A DNA stretch of 7,351 bases, from NCBI GenBank assembly GCA_021107375.1, contig JAIOSY010000250.1, positions 1-7,351 of the forward strand, given 5' to 3'. Within the stretch, counting starts at the first letter, position 1. Each line of letters starts with the position of its first letter. The stretch comes from Sulfurimonas sp. GTDB taxonomy: Bacteria > Campylobacterota > Campylobacteria > Campylobacterales > Sulfurimonadaceae. The notes under the pieces were generated by a model, which was not told where the DNA came from, searched no databases, and saw only the letters and a program-made list of their open reading frames with translations. Positions 5,169 through 7,351 of the stretch are shown piece after piece. Position numbers and translations under genes: made by a program.

Positions 5169-7351
<2,183 letters not shown>

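Overview
This window is an AT-rich bacterial chromosome segment holding the translation/transcription 'tufB-secE-nusG-rplKAJL-rpoB' cluster. All genes lie on the + strand. The protein sequences point to Campylobacterota (epsilonproteobacteria), most likely an Arcobacter- or Sulfurimonas-like lineage: an EF-Tu starting [19 protein letters not shown], heavy A/T-ending codon use, and promoters with a TATAAT box behind a T-run but no clear -35. The genus is inference; the phylum is fairly secure.

Layout: (1) 1-56, the 3' part of tRNA-Gly(UCC); (2) 57-220, a very AT-rich spacer; (3) 221-295, tRNA-Thr(GGU), flanked by a long inverted repeat whose right arm runs into the tuf promoter; (4) 386-1780, tuf and rpmG; (5) 1804-1879, tRNA-Trp(CCA); (6) 1946-3888, secE, nusG, rplK and rplA; (7) 3889-4053, a structured leader in front of rplJ; (8) 4054-4956, rplJ and rplL; (9) 4957-5171, a spacer packed with hairpins; (10) 5172 to the window edge, the first 726 codons of rpoB. 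The order tRNA-Gly(UCC), tRNA-Thr(GGU), tuf, secE, nusG, rplK, rplA, rplJ, rplL, rpoB matches the E. coli glyT-thrT-tufB-secE-nusG-rplKAJL-rpoB region, with rpmG and a tRNA-Trp gene between tuf and secE.

The genes work together: EF-Tu and three tRNAs feed elongation; L11, L1, L10, L7/L12 and L33 are large-subunit proteins, several of them forming the factor-binding stalk base and stalk; SecE is part of the protein translocon; NusG and the RpoB beta subunit form the transcription machinery that NusG couples to the ribosome.

No accessory system, mobile element, CRISPR array or new enzyme is visible. The gene content is housekeeping. What deserves a second look is non-coding: the inverted repeat enclosing tRNA-Thr, the hairpin overlapping the tuf stop, the rplJ leader, and the rplL-rpoB spacer with at least five hairpins and two possible tiny ORFs. 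Two of the tRNAs also carry one mismatched stem pair each. No gene-free stretch exceeds 300 bases.
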